A stretch of 64,000 bases of DNA from Erpobdella octoculata (lineage: Eukaryota; Annelida; Clitellata; Hirudinida; Erpobdellidae). The stretch covers positions 22,560,968 through 22,624,967 of the forward strand of contig OZ022245.1 in the NCBI GenBank assembly GCA_963978895.1, in the 5' to 3' direction. Positions 62,177-64,000 of this stretch are shown piece after piece; within the stretch, counting starts at the first letter, position 1; every line of letters starts with the position of its first letter. Under the pieces are notes generated by a model. That model saw nothing but the letters and a program-made list of their open reading frames with translations. It did not search any database and had not been told where the DNA came from. A program made the translations under genes and the position numbers.

Positions 62177-62935
62177 CGGCTGGAATAGGAGGTAATATTC
62201 GAGGATGGATCAAAGAATGGCTAGCTGACAGAAGACAAAAAGTGGGAATTAAAGGGAAATACTCGGAGTGGAAAAGCATAAAAAGTGGTGTACCGCAAGG
62301 ATCCGTTTTGGGACCATTACTATTTGTTCTGTTCATTAACGACCTTGATTTAGGGACTTGTTCAAAGGTCTCGAAATTTGCTGATGACACAAAGTTATCC
62401 ATGAAAGTAGAGTGTGAGCTGGATGCCGACATTTTAAGAAAAGATCTTGCAAAAATATACCAATGGTCCCTAGACTGGTAAATGATGTTCAACGTAGATA
62501 AATGCTCAGTGATGCACATGGGTAAGAGAAATCAAGAGTTTCAGTATGAGATGGGAGGAATATTGTTGAAGACATCTGAAGAGGAAAGAGATCTGGGAAT
62601 TGTAGTACACAATAGCGGCAAACCATCAAGACAGTGTGCGGAAGCAGCAAAGCGAGCCAATAAGATTTTAGGATCGGTCAAGAGAACAATAATAAGTCGA
62701 AACCAGGAAATAATTATCAGACTATACAAATGTTTGGTAAGACCACATCTAGAATATTGCGTACAAGCTTGGAGCCATGTTTTAAAAAAGGACATCGTAG
62801 TGTTTGAGAAGGTACAATGGAGGGCTACAAAGTTGATTAAGCATTTAAGCCAGTTACCTTACGAAGAAAGATTAAAACAATGCGGCTTAACAACTCTAGA
62901 GAAAAGGAGAAGTACGGGTGTAATAGTAATAGTAA
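62177..62935 (+). pseudogene. CR1-type LINE reverse-transcriptase fragment
   Basis: 5'-truncated. It reads GNIRGWIKEWLADR, then SGVPQGSVLGPLLFVLFIND (motif B), then SKFADDTKLS (motif C, catalytic Asp pair). A stop at 62479 is followed by MMFNVDKCSVMHMGK, EERDLGIVV and LVRPHLEYCVQAWS, ending near LEKRR. The order and the LVRPHLEYC..W block are typical of CR1-group LINEs. The endonuclease, motif A and 3' end are absent. It starts inside tRNA-Asp and ends where repetitive gtaactg DNA of a hAT remnant begins. Confidence 0.85.
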
Positions 62936-63299
62936 CTGAAATACGGCAAATAACTCTAACTGTAATAGTAACTGTAATATTGTTACAGTAACTGAATAAT
63001 AAATTCAGTTAAATAATACAAAAATAATTAATAACTGAAAAATATTTTTAATGTAATTTTTTTTCTAAATAAATTAATTATTAGATTTATTTTTTTATCT
63101 AAAGATAAAAATCGAGTTCTTTGGTGTTACCTAAAAAATAGTATATATGGTGCTGTTTAGTTATTCAGGGTCTTTTGTTATTATTGATAGTTGATAGTGC
63201 TGTTGCAATCGTCTTCTGATGAATTGTGCCAACCTCCTTTAAAAAGATTTAAGAGGCTTGCCTAAGAAATTGAAGCTTCCAGTTCTCCGAGCAAGCAAT

Positions 63300-63594
63300 C
63301 TAGGCACAGAAGTTCTGTTGAGGAAATCTTAATGCTTATCTTGGGGCTTCAAAAAGATTAGCTGCTAATCAAACTGGATTAAGTTTCTGGACAGCCTCAG
63401 AGACAGTGTATCCTCTAATAGCGGCCTTCGCTAAAGACCTTATCTCTGCACCTGCTTCACAAGCATATGTGGAGCGCATCTTCTCGGTTTGCAGTGATAT
63501 GACTGCAGGAAAAAGAAACAGGCTCTCCAAGAATCTAGAAACTCGTGTTTTTTTAAAAATGAACTCGAAGTTTTACCATTTTGAAAATAAATAA
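63300..63594 (+). pseudogene. ZBED-type hAT transposase C-terminal remnant
   Basis: Reads LGASKRLAANQTGLSFW, then FAKDLISAPASQAYVERIFS and VCSDMTAGKRNRLSKN, ending LKMN and a stop. PASQAYVERIFS is the hAT dimerisation motif with its Glu. It needs an upstream frameshift. Flanking DNA is full of gtaactg/cagttac repeats, and the right side ends aactgaaatatcactg at about 63772, a likely hAT end. The left end is missing. Confidence 0.8.
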
Positions 63595-63841
63595 AAAAAT
63601 TTTTTTTTGGCTGTGTATAGAATCTACAGTTAACTGTAACTTTAACTTAAAAATAAATAAGTGTAATAGTAACTGAAAAATGTTTGTAGAAAAATAACTT
63701 TAACTGAAACTGAAAAATGTTGTAACTTTAACTGTAACTGTAACTGAAAAGTTGTAACTGAAATATCACTGCTTCTAACTCTGGGGTCCTTATATATAAA
63801 TTTATCTTTGAACAAATAGGTCTTTGAAAATGTCAATGTGG

Positions 63842-63879
63842 TCCTCGTTAGTATAGTGGTAAGTATCCCCGACGGGGAG
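63842..63879 (+). pseudogene. tRNA-Asp with 34-nt internal deletion
   Basis: Only 38 nt remain: the 5' 26 or so joined to the 3' end. The CCCCG before the anticodon stem and the CCCCG of the T arm have been fused, removing the anticodon arm, variable loop and most of the T arm. Flanks match the second Asp of other units. Confidence 0.9.
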
Positions 63880-64000
63880 GTATTTTTGTCAACAAATATA
63901 GTCTTGATAGCAAAACGCGTATGTCTCGTAATAAAATTTTGAATACCTCTATGTCTAATTGTTTTGCTACCTGTGATACGTTGCAGAGAATTTGGATTAG

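Larger units (their letters stand above)
57151..64000 (+). repeat. tRNA-array unit 4 (incomplete, cut by window end)
   Basis: Starts with the same motif as units 1 to 3 and carries SINE, Val, TA microsatellite, Val and hAT remnant in the expected order. At 62177 it breaks inside the first tRNA-Asp, where a CR1-like fragment begins. It rejoins the array at about 63773, just before the second Asp position. The DNA between those two Asp genes in units 1 and 2 is replaced here. Confidence 0.85.

Overview
This window is repeat-rich, AT-rich nuclear DNA from an animal, most likely an invertebrate; the species cannot be fixed from sequence alone. The evidence is eukaryotic tRNA genes with internal A and B boxes and oligo-T terminators, a Penelope-like retroelement, CR1-type and hAT-type transposon remains, tRNA-derived SINEs, long TA microsatellites and TTAGGG-like repeats. 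No convincing host protein-coding gene is visible. The only long undamaged reading frame is the 998-codon Penelope-like reverse transcriptase, present twice.

The layout is four head-to-tail, unequal copies of a tRNA-gene unit, with the tRNA genes on the + strand. Unit 1 (1-25040) holds Val(AAC), a damaged Val, Gly(TCC), Asp(GTC), Asp, Gln(TTG), Asp. Unit 2 (25041-44993) repeats this order almost base for base (offset 25583 at the left, drifting through repeat-length changes), lacks the hAT transposase region of unit 1, and gains an extra Asp and an extra Gly. Unit 3 (44994-57150) is shorter: Val, Val, Val, Asp, Gln, Asp and a broken Gly. Unit 4 (57151 to the window end) has Val, Val, a mutated Val and two broken Asp genes. 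In total there are 22 full-length, plausibly functional tRNA genes, one full-length mutated Val, and about eight truncated or disrupted tRNA sequences.

Between the tRNA genes lie nested transposons. Units 1 and 2 carry a Penelope-like element (reverse transcriptase plus GIY-YIG endonuclease) bounded by 217-bp inverted repeats. Each repeat contains a sequence that folds as a type I hammerhead ribozyme. The element sits in a TA microsatellite 3' of tRNA-Val. In unit 4 the same microsatellite holds a different terminal-inverted-repeat element, and in unit 3 it is unoccupied. Several hAT-family remains are present, two element families with recognisable 8-bp target duplications. Three retroposon families are visible: a tRNA-derived SINE with A and B boxes, a 72-nt tRNA-mimic lying directly after the terminators of tRNA-Gly and tRNA-Gln, and a short family sharing a conserved 3' module. 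Minisatellites differ in copy number between units: a 27-bp array after tRNA-Asp (31 against 36 copies), a 268-bp array (3 against 1), and 18-bp arrays inside elements bounded by a CTAGC...CCCGG motif.

The functional content is therefore a tRNA array supplying Val, Gly, Asp and Gln tRNAs. It grew by unequal exchange and was repeatedly invaded by transposons. Its tRNA bodies are far better conserved than the DNA between them.
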